64,000 nucleotides of DNA from Bimuria novae-zelandiae CBS 107.79. Taxonomy: Eukaryota > Ascomycota > Dothideomycetes > Pleosporales > Didymosphaeriaceae. Location: NCBI GenBank assembly GCA_010015655.1, contig ML976711.1, forward strand, positions 234,013 through 298,012, written 5' to 3'. Position 1 is the stretch's first letter; every line of letters begins with the position of its first letter. A model generated the notes under the pieces. The model made no database searches. It saw only the letters and a program-made list of their open reading frames with translations, and had not been told where the DNA came from. Both the position numbers and the translations under genes were made by a program. Shown here piece after piece: positions 37,328 to 48,292 of this stretch.

Positions 37328-40300
37328 TTATAAATAGTTCTTTATTATAGATGTTATAGTTGTCTTTTGCAGGGCGTATCCTTTTAAAGTAGTAGGCTAT
37401 AGATTATAGTTTTCTATTTTTATTTTTCTAAGATAGTACTCTAACTATTACATAGTTAGAGGCGTCGGCCTCTACTATAATTAGTAGTTCTAGATTAAAA
37501 TATTGTAGTATAAAAGCGCTTATAAACGTAGCTTTTAGCTAATTAAATGCGGCCTAGTTAATGCTATTAAAGTAAAATACTTAATTCTTCCTTATTAGAC
37601 CAATAAGGGGTGAAGCTAGTCTCGATAAATCTAGTATAAATTAATAATAGAAGTTTATAAAGCCTAAAAAGGCTTCTATATTCTTTATATTCTATAGGTG
37701 TTCCTAATCTTATATCGCTTCCACCTTTTTAGGGTCTAGATGTTATCTATTATAATTACGTAACCTAAATACGTAACCTAAGTTTAGTAGAACTTACACT
37801 TACTAATATTAAGTTATAAGCCTACTTCTTTTATAGCTTTTAGTACTATGCGTACGTGCTGGCGGTGCTTAGATAGTAACTTGCTATATATTAGGATATT
37901 GTTAATATATGCTATATAGAACACGTCTAAGTAGGGTTATAGTATATTATTTACGTAGTGCTGGAATGTGCTTAGGGCATTAGCTAGCCTAAATAGTATT
38001 ATAAGGTATTTAAATAGGCCGTATCTTGTATAAAAGACTATTAGCTACGTATGTCCCTTTGCTATCCTTAGTTTATTAAATATAGTAACGTACCCGGCAA
38101 GCGAGTCGCCCAGGCAAGCGAGTCGCCCAGGCAAGCGAGCCGCCCACCCCACCAACTTTTTATCGCCTTTATAGCGATCTAACACAACAACGCGATATAA
38201 TAATTATATATAATTGCTATTATAGATTAAGTATTATCTATACTACGCTTTGCACACGTTCGCGCGTTATGCCCGGTCTCTCTGCAGCGGCTGCAGCGCG
38301 TTAAAGCCTGCCGATTAGCACCTGATTGCGCTCTATCTTAACGCGTTTCGCTCTCTAGCTACTACTTAATCTCCTTTTAAGTAATAATCTCCTCTCCCTC
38401 TGCCTTTGTTAAGGTGCCTTGCCTCTGGATCCGCTTCTTTTTACGCTGTTTACGCGTTGTGGTAGCCTTATTAGCCTTCTTAAGCCTCTTAATCTAATCA
38501 CGCATAAGCGTAGCTTCGTAAGCTATTACCTTAGCGCCCTTTTTAAGCTAATTAAGCACTGCAATAATAGAAGCAGGCAATAAGCTCTTATACCTCTAAA
38601 TCCTATTATAAATTAATATTATTTAAGCCTCTATCTTACGCGCGTTGCTTAGTATTTTAGCTTCTTAAAGGGTAATCTTTAGCGCAGGCAGCGTCAGCGT
38701 ACAAAGCTTAATATTAAGCTTTAATATTACCACCTCTAGGTCGTGTAGGACTAGGCCAGCGCCTTAAAAGCTTGCGTAGATATTCTCTTTTATAATTAAC
38801 TGCTTATAGGCTGCGCAAAAGGCTGGTAAGAACTCTAGCTTTATAATATAATTAATATAGTTACGTATTAGGCTCTTGACCTGGCGGCTATACGCGCGCT
38901 TCAACGACAAGAAGTAATTAACATTAAGTAGCTATAAGAGGTGCGACGAATATAGCGGCATATAAAGAGTAATAATATTATTCTCCTTATAAAGCTCTTA
39001 AAATTCAAGCGAGTTATAGCTCTTATAGCTATTAAGTATAAGTAGCTAGCGCGCGCCTACCCTACGCTCTACTATATACTTAATAAAGTGCTTTAGCCAC
39101 TCTACTCTAAGCTTGTTAGTAGTCTAGCTATTATTACTAATAGCGAAAACCTAGTCGCGTGGTATATTATCGTCCTGGTACTAGGCAGAGAGGTGATACT
39201 AGCTAGGGAAGATAATAAAGGGCGGGATCGCCTAGCCAGCAGCGTTAATTCCATAGATTACTATAGTCTACCTACAATTGCCTAGCTAGATAGCCTTTAG
39301 CCTGCCTTATCTCTCTAAGCCTATAATAACAAGCTGCGCTAATATCCTGCCTATTATAAAGCTAGTCTCGTCGAAGTTATAAGTATCCTTATTATAAATA
39401 CTATAGGTGGTCTTCGTGCGCGCTATAAGCTCGAACTAAGCCCTAATAGCCTCTAGATCCTTATATAGAGCTCTTTGCTAATCGTATAGTTAATTAAATC
39501 GTGTAGTAAAGCTATCTATTCGCTTAACGAAGTTGCGTGGCCACTTTTCGCCAACCTTGCCAGCGCTTCGCTCAGCGAGTAGCTTATCCGCCATATCTCG
39601 CACAGCACCTAGCGTGGGCGAAAATCCTCGCGAATCTAGATCTAGTATATGCCTAATAATCACCTCCTCTTCTAGCTTAGTAAGCTTTTTTAAGTTAGGC
39701 TTATAATTGCGTCGCGTAGCAATTCCAGCACGTCAGTTACGTAAGGTCATTTAAGAGACGTTATATATTTATATAGCTTATTAAACGCTCTGAATCTGGT
39801 TTTGCTTAATAGCTAAGATAGCGAGGAAGATATCTGCCTCTTTATAGTGCGATTGAGTAATAGGTGGTTGAGCCATTATAGTTAAAAGGTAACGCGTCGC
39901 GAAAAGTTGGTGGGGTGGGCGGCTCGCTTGCCTGGGCGACTCGCTTGCCAGGTACGTTAACAATATTAAGCTTTATATAGTATTTTACCTTACTAAGATA
40001 ATTTAGCCTCTCCTAAAGTAAAAGGATTAAGTATTAGTTTTTAACTATTAGCGTGTTTAGCGCTCTATAGTTTATATAGAATTATAGTCCTTTACTTAGC
40101 TTTTTTATAAAAATAATAAGTAAAGTAAAAAGTGGCTTACTAGCGCATATAAAGCCCTTATTAAGATATTCTATGAAGTACTTCTTTAGCACCTTTAACT
40201 TATCTTAAAACATGCTATATAGTAGCTTGAACTCCAGCTATTTACTATTTTAAAGTTTAACCTTTAAGTTATATAGTTAATATTTAGGTAATTATTTTAT

Positions 40301-40740
40301 TTTTTTACGTAAGAACACATGCAGCAAGTTATAATACTTAATTAATATTTTAGTAGCTAGGTTAATTTTCTTCTTCTTTACTAGTACTTTATTAATATTT
40401 ACTATTAATATTATAAAGACCTCGTATCCTTAGCGATTCGCTAGTCTTAATAAGGGAACTACCCTAATTACGTAAATATTAAGCTTTAGTACTATAGCGT
40501 AGGGAATACTATCTTCTAGTTCGTTGTTCTAGAGTAATTCCTCTATCGCGGGTGTCTTATTAATCGTAGAAGCTCTATCTAGCCTACCTATAGGCGTTAG
40601 TTTAGGCTCCTGTAGCTAGTAGTATAGTATTTTACGCTAGCTATTATATCGCGCTCTTAATCTAAGTAAAAAAGTAGTACGTTGTTAATGTTTAGTTATT
40701 ATTATCGTGGGTTAAAGATCTAATTTAGTGCTAAGGTGCT
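37328..40740 (-). pseudogene. Gypsy G reverse transcriptase region, truncated at 40740
   Basis: This continues the G element on the far side of gypsy F, itself split by the Fot1-like element at 38088-39957. The minus strand shows the RNase H start (IVEADASNY near 37460) and the thumb region upstream of it (ASPLIGLIRK near 37600), fingers and palm further right, and the RT start near 40150-40330 (HVFLRKK, LPKY, then LYSM). At about 40740 it ends abruptly against host sequence, so the PR and most of gag are missing. Confidence 0.7.
38088..39957 (-). mobile_element. Fot1/pogo-like DNA transposon, best preserved copy
   Basis: TA at 38086-38087 and 39958-39959 flanks a 1.87-kb element. The left end has three and the right end two direct copies of a CAAGCGAGTCGCCCAGG unit. 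The minus-strand transposase has YNFDETSFIIGRI (about 39349-39383), WAIPPFIIF further on, and a C-terminal knuckle CSRCRETGHNARTC (about 38258-38310). The second catalytic region reads LILNSYKSYNSLEF where DGHKSH is expected, i.e. Asp to Asn and His to Tyr by RIP. Close relative of 7990-9851. Confidence 0.9.
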
Positions 40741-41155
40741 ATTTTATACTACTTGCCTCTTCATCGCCCTTGTGCAGCAGCGCCCATCTGAAGAAGTCCT
40801 TCACATTATCCTTCTTCATCTCCCAGCTCCTCGCGCCCAGGAACCATTTGCCCACGTAGGATTCGGGCTCTGGTATCTTCTCCCAGCACTTCCAGAACAA
40901 CTCCGTGCGCTCGTCGCGATCGAGAGGCAGCGGATGCGACTCTTCTGCCTGTAATGCGCGCTTTCGCGGTAGAAAGGTCAGCAGCCAGAACACCGTTTCT
41001 AGGATAGCCTAGGCGATGAGGAAGTACGTGAAGCCGGTTTGCGGCGGTTCGGCGATGCTGAGCGAGCAGTAGAGGATGGAGAGCGGCGTGATGGACCGGA
41101 GGACGAGGATGCAGGTGCGGATGAAGAGGTACTCCGGGATGCTGGTCCCGATCAT
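40740..41155 (-). pseudogene. Alpha/beta-hydrolase N-terminal fragment, cut by gypsy G
   Basis: From an ATG at 41153-41155 (context GCCACCATG) the minus strand encodes a hydrophobic N-terminus (IPEYLFIRTCILVLRS, then LSILYCSLSI), one in-frame TAG near 41010, and then ERTELFWKCWEKIPEPESY followed by VGKWFLGA and KKDNVKDFFRWALL. The last part resembles the region before the catalytic domain of a fungal alpha/beta hydrolase family (recalled, not searched). The catalytic domain is absent because the frame runs into transposon DNA at about 40740. Confidence 0.55.
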
Positions 41156-41380
41156 GGTGGCGGGGAGACCGAGGGTGACGCCGCGATAGGGTTGGAGATA
41201 CTGCGCGCAACGACGAGAGGTATCTCAAATTAACAGGGCGGTGTAGGCTCAAAGGAACGATTCAGCCGGGCTCCATCGTGTTCGTTGTGAGGTGCAGCGC
41301 GGGAAGTGTAGCAGGCGCCATGGCTGTGCTGGGAAACCTGATTGAGGGGGCCGAAGTTGCCCATCAAGCGGCGTCGTCAC

Positions 41381-43047
41381 CACCAGGTGGCGAGCTAATT
41401 CGTGATCGGTTTATGTAAGCACAACCGCCAAATTTTGTTCTCCCATAGTAATCACCATACAAAGTCGAAATTCTGAGGTTCTTAACGCATATTAACTTGA
41501 TTTTAAGGCTAAATTTAATTTTAAAGCTTAAATCTGACGCGTAGAGCTCAGATTTGGTGTTAAGATCTTAGAATCTCTACAGTATGTAGGATATGTATAG
41601 TATATTCACTAGCGTTGTAAGCGTATCTTCTCGCCGCTAGTTTCTATAAGCCTTTGGCAGCGATCTAGCATCTCCTTAATAAGCTCCCTGATCTTATTGA
41701 TAGAGATCTTATCCTATATTTGCCGTAGTATATCCTTGAGGTGTTTTATAGTCCTATCCTAAGGCGTCTCACCTTTACATGGCTTGTAGAGACGCCTTTT
41801 AGCCTTTTCTTTAAGAATGAGCTAGCATCCTTCTGTAGGATTGAGATCTGGTGACCTCCCTAGGTGTATGAGGAGCCGCACTCCTTAAGATATCTTAAAT
41901 ATACGCGCAACGTTATATTTTAATCTTATACTATATAATAAGTTATTATCTTTTTATAGAATAAGATATTTATAAGGATTACGAGTGCGCGCGTTATTAA
42001 GGATCTTAATATACGTAGGCAGTATATGCTCTGTATAGTAGGCTTACGTTATATAGTTCCCCTAAGGATCTACGTCGACTTTGGGAGGCTTATGAGCCTC
42101 CCATTCTTGTACGCGCTTTTCGTACTGCTGAGAGGACTTATACATCCTTTTACGAGGTTTCGGCGGAGGCTTAACGACTGTAGGCATCTCTTTGTCATCG
42201 TTGTAAAAGTAGAGCTCTAATTTAAAGTCCTAGTTGACGCAGGCATACATGTGTAAAACCTGACCCTTAGGAGCGCTCCGAGGCTACATATTAGTGACTT
42301 TTCTGTATCGTTTTTGCTGCCCGCGTCGACGCAGCTGACGAGGCTTTTAGAGGCGCTTATGTGGGTTAAAATAAGCCTCGTTAGTGAAGAAAACTTAATC
42401 CTAGTAACCTATAATGGGCAGATCCTTATTCTACTAGCCATACTATACGCGCGCAGCTTTGTTGGCGTCTGTTAAAGGATTACTATAGGGCGCTATGTAC
42501 ATGTAAGCGTCGAGTTGTTAACTAAAGTTGTATTATAACTAACGCTTAGAGAGCTTAACGCTATACTTTTTAGCTTAATAGGTAAGCAGGCGTTAACTAT
42601 AGGGATTCTCCTTAGGCTCTACTATGTGTTTAAGAACTTATATAGGCGTTTAAAAAGCTTTCCTAAGCTTATTACTATTAAGCTTAGCTAAAGGCTTGCG
42701 CGTACGCCTTTGCGCGATCTCTATACCTAGCTCGCGTTATTAACGCCTCTAACGTCTGCCTGTAGCCTTAGAGATTTAAAATAGCTTATTAACGTCGTTA
42801 ATAGTCTCGCTATTCGCCTAGTAGCTATAACGGTGTAGGTAGGCTGATTTCGTAGGCGTAGTATATTAGATATTAGGTTTAGAGCGTTCGGGCGTTCGCG
42901 GCGCGTCGATTGAGCTGCTTATCGTAGGAATCGGACGAGATTTGGGTGATTGGTGTAAGGGTGAAGTTTTGTTGTAGATGGAGGGGCTGTTGTTGATGGC
43001 TAGTGCTGCTTACGTACACCGATCACGAATTAGCTCGCCACCTGGTG
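41381..43047 (-). mobile_element. Tc1/mariner-type DNA transposon, inactive
   Basis: Inverted ends of about 40 bp (CACCAGGTGGCGAGCTAATT and its complement) bound 1.67 kb. The minus strand shows Tc1-type transposase pieces: TDEAYFNPHK-like text near 42360-42400, HMYACVNWDF-like text near 42230, and SPDLNPTEG near 41835-41860, the third catalytic region (here Asn-Pro-Thr rather than Asn-Pro-Ile). Many TAG and TAA codons interrupt it. Beside the ends lies TCAC on both sides (41377-41380, 43048-43051) rather than the TA expected for this superfamily. Confidence 0.8.
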
Positions 43048-43164
43048 TCACCGTCTTTGTGCTGAGTCATGCAGCAGCCCCCACAACTCCACATGCATCA
43101 TTTCATCGTCATGCCCCGAACTCGTCTGATAGATTGATTCCGTTTATTTAAACTGGTACTCTGT

Positions 43165-44900
43165 TCATCCTACCATCTTCTCGGAACTCCGACGTTTCCA
43201 CACCATCGGCGCCCTCTCCGGATGAAACATCTGCAGCAACAACACCTGCCCCGTGTCCTCCTCCACCAGCTTCAACACCCTCCTCCTCGCCTGTCCCATA
43301 TCCTCGCCATCAAACACTTTTGGCTCAACATAATGCTCCTTGAGTAGCGTCGCCATACATGCCACAAACTCCACTTGCGAGAACTTCTTTCCCGGGCAAT
43401 TCCGTACACCATCCGACCAAGGAATGAACGACCCCTTGCGCGGAGTCACAAAGACTTCGTCATCAATCCGAGCAGATGTCGATTGAATCCAGCGCTTCGG
43501 GTTGAATTTCAGACTGTCTTCTCCCCAGTACTTCGGGTGCGTGTGCACAGCAATATGATTGGGGATCAGGAGAGTTTTGGCAGGAATGATGTATGTCTTG
43601 CCATCGACCGTGAGAGGTTTGTCGGAATTCCCCGTTGATTTTGCGATGGGCACCGGGGAGTACAGCCTTATTGTCTCGTAGAGCACGGCAAGCGTGCGCT
43701 TCAGCTTGGGGTACTCGGTTGTATAGGCCCACTCATCGGCTGGCCTCTCTCCTAACACATGCTCCAACTCTTCGAAAACCCAGTCTTGCATTGCTGGATC
43801 GGTAGCCAAGAGGTATATGGTGAAAGCAAGTGTGTGCGCCGTGGTGTCGTGCCCGGCGAAATTGAAGACGAAGATGTTTCCGTAGATCTCAGTCTCGGAA
43901 AGCCCGTCGTCGCCTAGGCTGGCGCGCACGAGCTGCGTCATGAGATTGTTGGCAGCAGGTTTGTCTTCGGAGAACGCTTTCTTCTCGGCTTCATACACTT
44001 CGGTCATGTATGCCCTGAAGCTGTGCACGGCGGCGTTCAACTCTCGCGCCTTCTTTGGGAGCCAAGGCTTCTGGATGACCGCTGTGCCCAGAACAAAGAG
44101 CAGCACACAGTTGTCGAGGATTATTTGAAGCGACTCTTTGTAATTGGCAGCCACTGAAGTTGTGGTCGTATCAATGGAACCTCTCGAAGCCTGGAACGGG
44201 TAAAACTTGCCGAAGCCTGCCGCGGACAGTATATGTAAGGAAATCGTGCGGGCATCATCAGCGATCGAAGCAGTTGCACCCTTTGACGTCCAGTAATTCA
44301 CGGCACTGCGACTTTGACGGATAGTTTCCGACCAAACAAGTTCGTTATTGTGTTCGTTGAATGCTAGTGAGGTGATCTTACGATGCTTATTCCAGGATTT
44401 TCCATCTGCCTGCGAGAATTTAAGCGCTGCACCGATCAGACACTGAGAAATCGAGTTCTTACTGTAGACAGGTTGTCGCCAAATACCTTAGTCATCTCAA
44501 AGATCTCAAGCGGTCGAGGGAAGTCTTTGTCTTTCTTCAATATTTCCGCGAGAGCGTCTGGGCTACACAAATGAACCCACAGCTTACCCGGTGTCACCAT
44601 AATGAAGACGTCACCCATCTCTTCATGGGCACGATACTTATCGGCGAATTCCCAGCCCCGCCAATTGAAGCGAGTGAAAGTGCCGGGGCCGAACGGCAGC
44701 TTTTCGAACAATGGGATGAACACGCGCTTGTCAAGAACCATCCATAACGGATTCTCCGGGTCGATGGGAATGACGCGCACCGGAAGCCCGATCTTGCGAG
44801 CCACAAGATAGTTTCTGAGAAGCCGGTTACCAGTGTAGATGAAGTAAAGGAGCCAAATCGAAGAAACAACGACCAGGGGAAGCTAGATGATTGCGAACAT
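43165..44900 (-). CDS. Cytochrome P450 monooxygenase (premature TAG at codon 6)
   Basis: Haem-thiolate monooxygenase, probably ER-anchored by its N-terminal membrane helix (VVVSSIWLLYFIY). Two exons: 44900-44463 and 44409-43165, separated by a 53-bp intron (GTAAGA...CGCAG), joined in phase after GDNLST. Motifs in order: I-helix FAGHDTTAH, K-helix YETIRLY (ExxR), FNPKRW, and the haem loop PWSDGVRNCPGKKF with its Cys; total about 560 residues, near the usual fungal length. The only ATG with an N-terminal anchor is 44898-44900, but codon 6 (44883-44885) is TAG, most simply a former CAG. Without read-through or a sequencing error the anchor-bearing protein is not made. The substrate is unknown. 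The rest of the frame is intact, so loss is recent or the start differs. Confidence 0.88.
44410..44462 (-). other. Intron of the first P450
   Basis: Minus-strand GTAAGA to TTCTCGCAG, 53 bp. Splicing joins GDNLST to ADGKSWNKHRKI without a frame change, which matches the conserved C-helix WxxxR region of P450s. Confidence 0.85.
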
Positions 44901-45437
44901 AGTGAAATATGATTGCGAGAAAACAAGTATGCCGTGAAGTGTTGAGTGGATACTCGCTTGGTAGGTGCAGCTGTGTCTTCGAACAGATGTCGCTGTTTCT
45001 GCTGTAAGGTGCGCCTGCGTCGTGCGGAAGGTGTGCCTGTGTGTTTGGGAGGTGTGGAGGAAACCGACCTGGATCGCGCATGCCTCCTCTAAGGACGCTA
45101 GCGGGCACCAAGTTTCGATAAATTACTGCGCGCACTGTGCCACATGGCTGGGTGCGTGCGCGCATTCAATATGTATGCGACGTGCAGGGGAAAGCGATAC
45201 GATTTCAGCCGTTGCACCCAGCGCAGCGGAAACCCTGGTCTTTGGCAAACTGAGTGCAGACTGTGAAGAGACACTGTTGCTTCTGCATTCACGGTCCATT
45301 TGCCTGATTGAGGCAAGCCCAATGAATGTTGTAGCATCTCGGCATGTCTTTCCAGAAGCTCTGGGGCGAAACCAAACGCTGACTCTGCTCTAAAAATACT
45401 CTACAAAACATCCATATGCTATTTTATATTTGGCTTA
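44901..45437. other. Upstream region of the first P450, no gene seen
   Basis: Normal base composition. Open frames on both strands here have no recognisable domain and overlap one another. I read it as the 5' flank and promoter of the P450. No clear promoter motif was identified. Confidence 0.4.
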
Positions 45438-45571
45438 TGTGACGGTTTAGGACATGAAGCTTGGGCCACCCGCGTACGTGCGGCCCGTCCACGTGATCCA
45501 TAGTATATAGCTCTATAGCGTAGCTTCTCAATCAAAACAACGATTGCCTCAACACTCTTTCCGACGTTATA
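45438..45571 (+). repeat. Solo copia LTR (family E)
   Basis: Flanked by GCTTA (45433-45437, 45572-45576). The 134 bp from TGTGACGGTTTAG match the LTR of the copia at 57175 (GAAGCTTGGGCCACCCG, CACGTGAT, GATTGCCTCAACACTC). No RIP is visible. It is about 0.5 kb upstream of the P450 start and carries CACGTG-like cores. Confidence 0.93.
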
Positions 45572-45784
45572 GCTTAAAACAAGAAGTCTAGCATCTGTGT
45601 ATAGCCTAACGCTAATTAATTCAATTAGTATGTTTTTACTTTCTAAACTATTGCTTATTTCGACGCACGCGTAGGGTTGTAAGACAACATTAGGGTTATT
45701 TTAAGTCTCATCGACTGTATTTATAGGTTAATTTTGGGACTTAAAACTTAAATCAAAATATTTACTATTTAGTACATCTTTATA

Positions 45785-45977
45785 TGTCACGGTTTATGGC
45801 CCTTACCTTACAAGATAGTTGCTCTTACCTTGGCATGGTTGCGACTTACCTTCCACCTATCCAGGACTAGTGTTGTTTGTGCCTGCGCACCTATATCTTC
45901 TGTAGTTCCTAGATAGTACAACCTCAGTTCAATCCTTCAATTTCCCTGCGTACTGTCCAGCTCTGCTCACCGCGACA
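45785..45977 (+). repeat. Solo LTR (family K)
   Basis: TTATA at 45780-45784 and 45978-45982 flanks 193 bp from TGTCACGGTTTATGGC to CACCGCGACA. A second solo copy in the opposite orientation is at 54967-55181, inside a P450 intron. No internal part of this family occurs in the window. Confidence 0.92.
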
Positions 45978-46163
45978 TTATATTATGCTACTACACCGCA
46001 CATTAAGATGGGTTAAAATAGAGCTACCAGGCTATCCAGCTAGGAAATCAGCCCCCACACGTCATGAGGAACCATATCCTCCATAAAACGATGGGAAATG
46101 CTTAACATGAGCAGATTCTTCCCAACCTTCCACCACAACTTGTGAGAGCTCCTTATTGAGACC

Positions 46164-46454
46164 ATGCATTCATTTTTTATTCCAGAGTTTCAGCCGTTCT
46201 GTTCTAAGGAGAAGACTGGTAATGTGAACGAGGCCCAACTTCCAAAACGTTACTTGAGAAGCTCCGTACTGTCTCTTGTGACGGTGCTTCTCAGTCTCCT
46301 CTCTGCCATCTTCTCTGCCGCCGGTATATCCGGTAAGCTTCTCCCTCTCTCACCATGCAGCACATTGATTTGCATCAGGTTTTGGGAAAGTGACTATTCT
46401 ATGCTGCACAATTCTCGTCGTGAGTGTACCAACGAACGGTCTCAGTGGTCCTGA
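46164..46454 (+). CDS. Hypothetical small protein with one membrane helix
   Basis: An ATG-initiated frame of 96 codons. It has a polar N-terminus (about 30 residues), then a hydrophobic stretch SVLSLVTVLLSLLSAIFSAA, which would be a membrane anchor. A donor-like GTAAGC at 46333 with acceptor-like CAG at about 46365 and 46378 could extend it. I do not recognise the family. It could equally be a relic. The region 46000-47180 holds no better candidate. Confidence 0.25.
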   Translation: MHSFFIPEFQPFCSKEKTGNVNEAQLPKRYLRSSVLSLVTVLLSLLSAIFSAAGISGKLLPLSPCSTLICIRFWESDYSMLHNSRRECTNERSQWS

Positions 46455-47186
46455 ATCTCATGAACCCGTTCAGTATGGGCGTTGATTATGGGGGATCCTG
46501 CTATTGTTAGCGTTCATGTGGTTTAATTCACACGTTTCTATAGTGTCTTGGGACACCATGGAGATTTACGGAGTTCGAGAAGTGGTCCGGGGCTGACGCA
46601 CGTAGCCTTTGTTTCGTTTGGATCGGCCGTCTTGCTGGTTTTGTATACTACCCAAAAGAATATCTGTATATTCGTTCTCCAAGTAGGATGAAACACTTCA
46701 CTCAATACCGAAAAGTCCTGGTGAGGACACTGGGAAACTCGTTGCCCCATTCCTGCTCACTACGAACTACCGCTGGAGCTGCCATAAGATAGCATGGCCA
46801 TCATAGAACTCGACGGTGAATTATGATCAATTCTTCATTCTTCTTAGTTCGCGATTCCATGATTCGTTCGGTGTCCGACACAGGTTACACATATGCTGGA
46901 ATGAATAGCTACAGTCTGAGCCCAAAGAAGTAACGGGAGTGATGTGAACATTCAGGAGCAAAATACATAGGAAAAGGAAGAGTTATTCTTGAGTTCTAAG
47001 ATAAGACGCCCAGGGGTCCCTTCAACACATGCAGTTCAAGTCTGCTGAAAGAAAAGCAAGGACACTCAAAGAGATGCTGAAGCCAATGCTTCCTCCTTCA
47101 CCGCGCCATGGTACGACCCTTGAGTCACAGTATACACGTAAATGGTGATGCAACTATCGCACACCTACTGTGTCTATCTCCGATTC
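46455..47186. other. Intergenic region, no supported gene
   Basis: Unique, normally composed sequence between the small hypothetical frame and the 3' end of the rhodopsin-domain gene. Short open frames occur on both strands but none shows a domain, and I see no repeat. Confidence 0.35.
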
Positions 47187-48292
47187 TTAAGCCATCTTAT
47201 CCGTGGCGACGATCGGAGCGTCACTGCTTTGGGAGTGTGATCGAGTGAACATCTCCGCGGACTTTTTCGTCGACGGGCCTGAGATTTGCGGCTGAATATG
47301 GAGAGATTGTTCGTAGTCATCCATCGAGATAGTCTCTTTGAGAGGGTGCCAAGGCTTCCGTCGCCGGAACATGTTGCGTGACGCCTCCCTGAGACTGTAT
47401 GTTGGTCCTACCAAGGGCTTATCCGCGACGAAAAGGGTACGGAAGGTGCCGAGGCAGGCGACAATGATTGCTAGTAAGAACGGGTTAGCTTTCGATAGAG
47501 TATATCTGACACTGTACTCACTCACCCATGTTCTGTTCCAACGACGTCCACATGTATGCCCACGTGGGTTCTGGCTGCTTGGAGAACTTCTGAATCAACG
47601 CCACACGGAGGATCGCAAACAACGAAGTGATCATGACTAGCGAGAACAGCCCAAGCAACGCAAGTTTCTGTTTCAGCGGGATCTTGACACGCCACAAAAT
47701 TGCACAGGGAATGGTCATGACTATGATAGTAAGGTTAGCGGATATGGTCTCATCTCAGAAGACAGAGATAGGAGAAAGCAACGTACTCATGAAATCAGTC
47801 ACTACGTCGAGCGAGCAGTTGAACTTCAGTGTGAACAGTCCCCAGTAGATGTCATGTTCGGTGTTACATCTTGTGATGATTTTCTCCAAAGGCGCCACGA
47901 GACACCAATACTGTGTGTCGGCAAAGCATTCCGCAAAACTGAGTGCCGTAAACACTGTGACCGCCCACCAAAGGATCGTAAATGATCGGATGTCGCGAAT
48001 GAGACGCTTGAAGAAGATTAGGAAGGCCGCTTTGACGGCCCAAAGACTTCCGTAGAAGAACGCGAGAACGATCATCGAGCCTTTATAATACCTCTCTGTG
48101 TCCTCAATCAGATCCGCTGGAGGTGGCCAAATTCGACCACTGACTACCAACATGAACTGATACATGTGACCAGAGACTATCTGCCAGTCTATTGCGGTGA
48201 GCAGGGAAAGGACCCACGCAAAAACCACCAGAACGTCATCCCAATAGAGTCAGCTGAATTTCCTGGCTCGGAAGACAATTTGTACTCCCACG

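Noticed and set aside
1..40740. Possible centromere or telomere-proximal region because of AT-richness
   Set aside because: No telomere repeat or satellite is seen. AT-richness is explained by RIP of recognisable transposons. A pericentric or subtelomeric location cannot be judged from this window.
40806..41252. Open frame of 148 codons rich in Arg, His and Pro
   Set aside because: It is out of frame with the hydrolase fragment on the same strand, whose membrane helices and KWFLGA-type text are far more protein-like.
44965..45393. Open frame of 142 codons upstream of the P450
   Set aside because: No recognisable domain, Cys/Val/Ser-rich composition typical of a chance frame, and overlapping open frames on the other strand.
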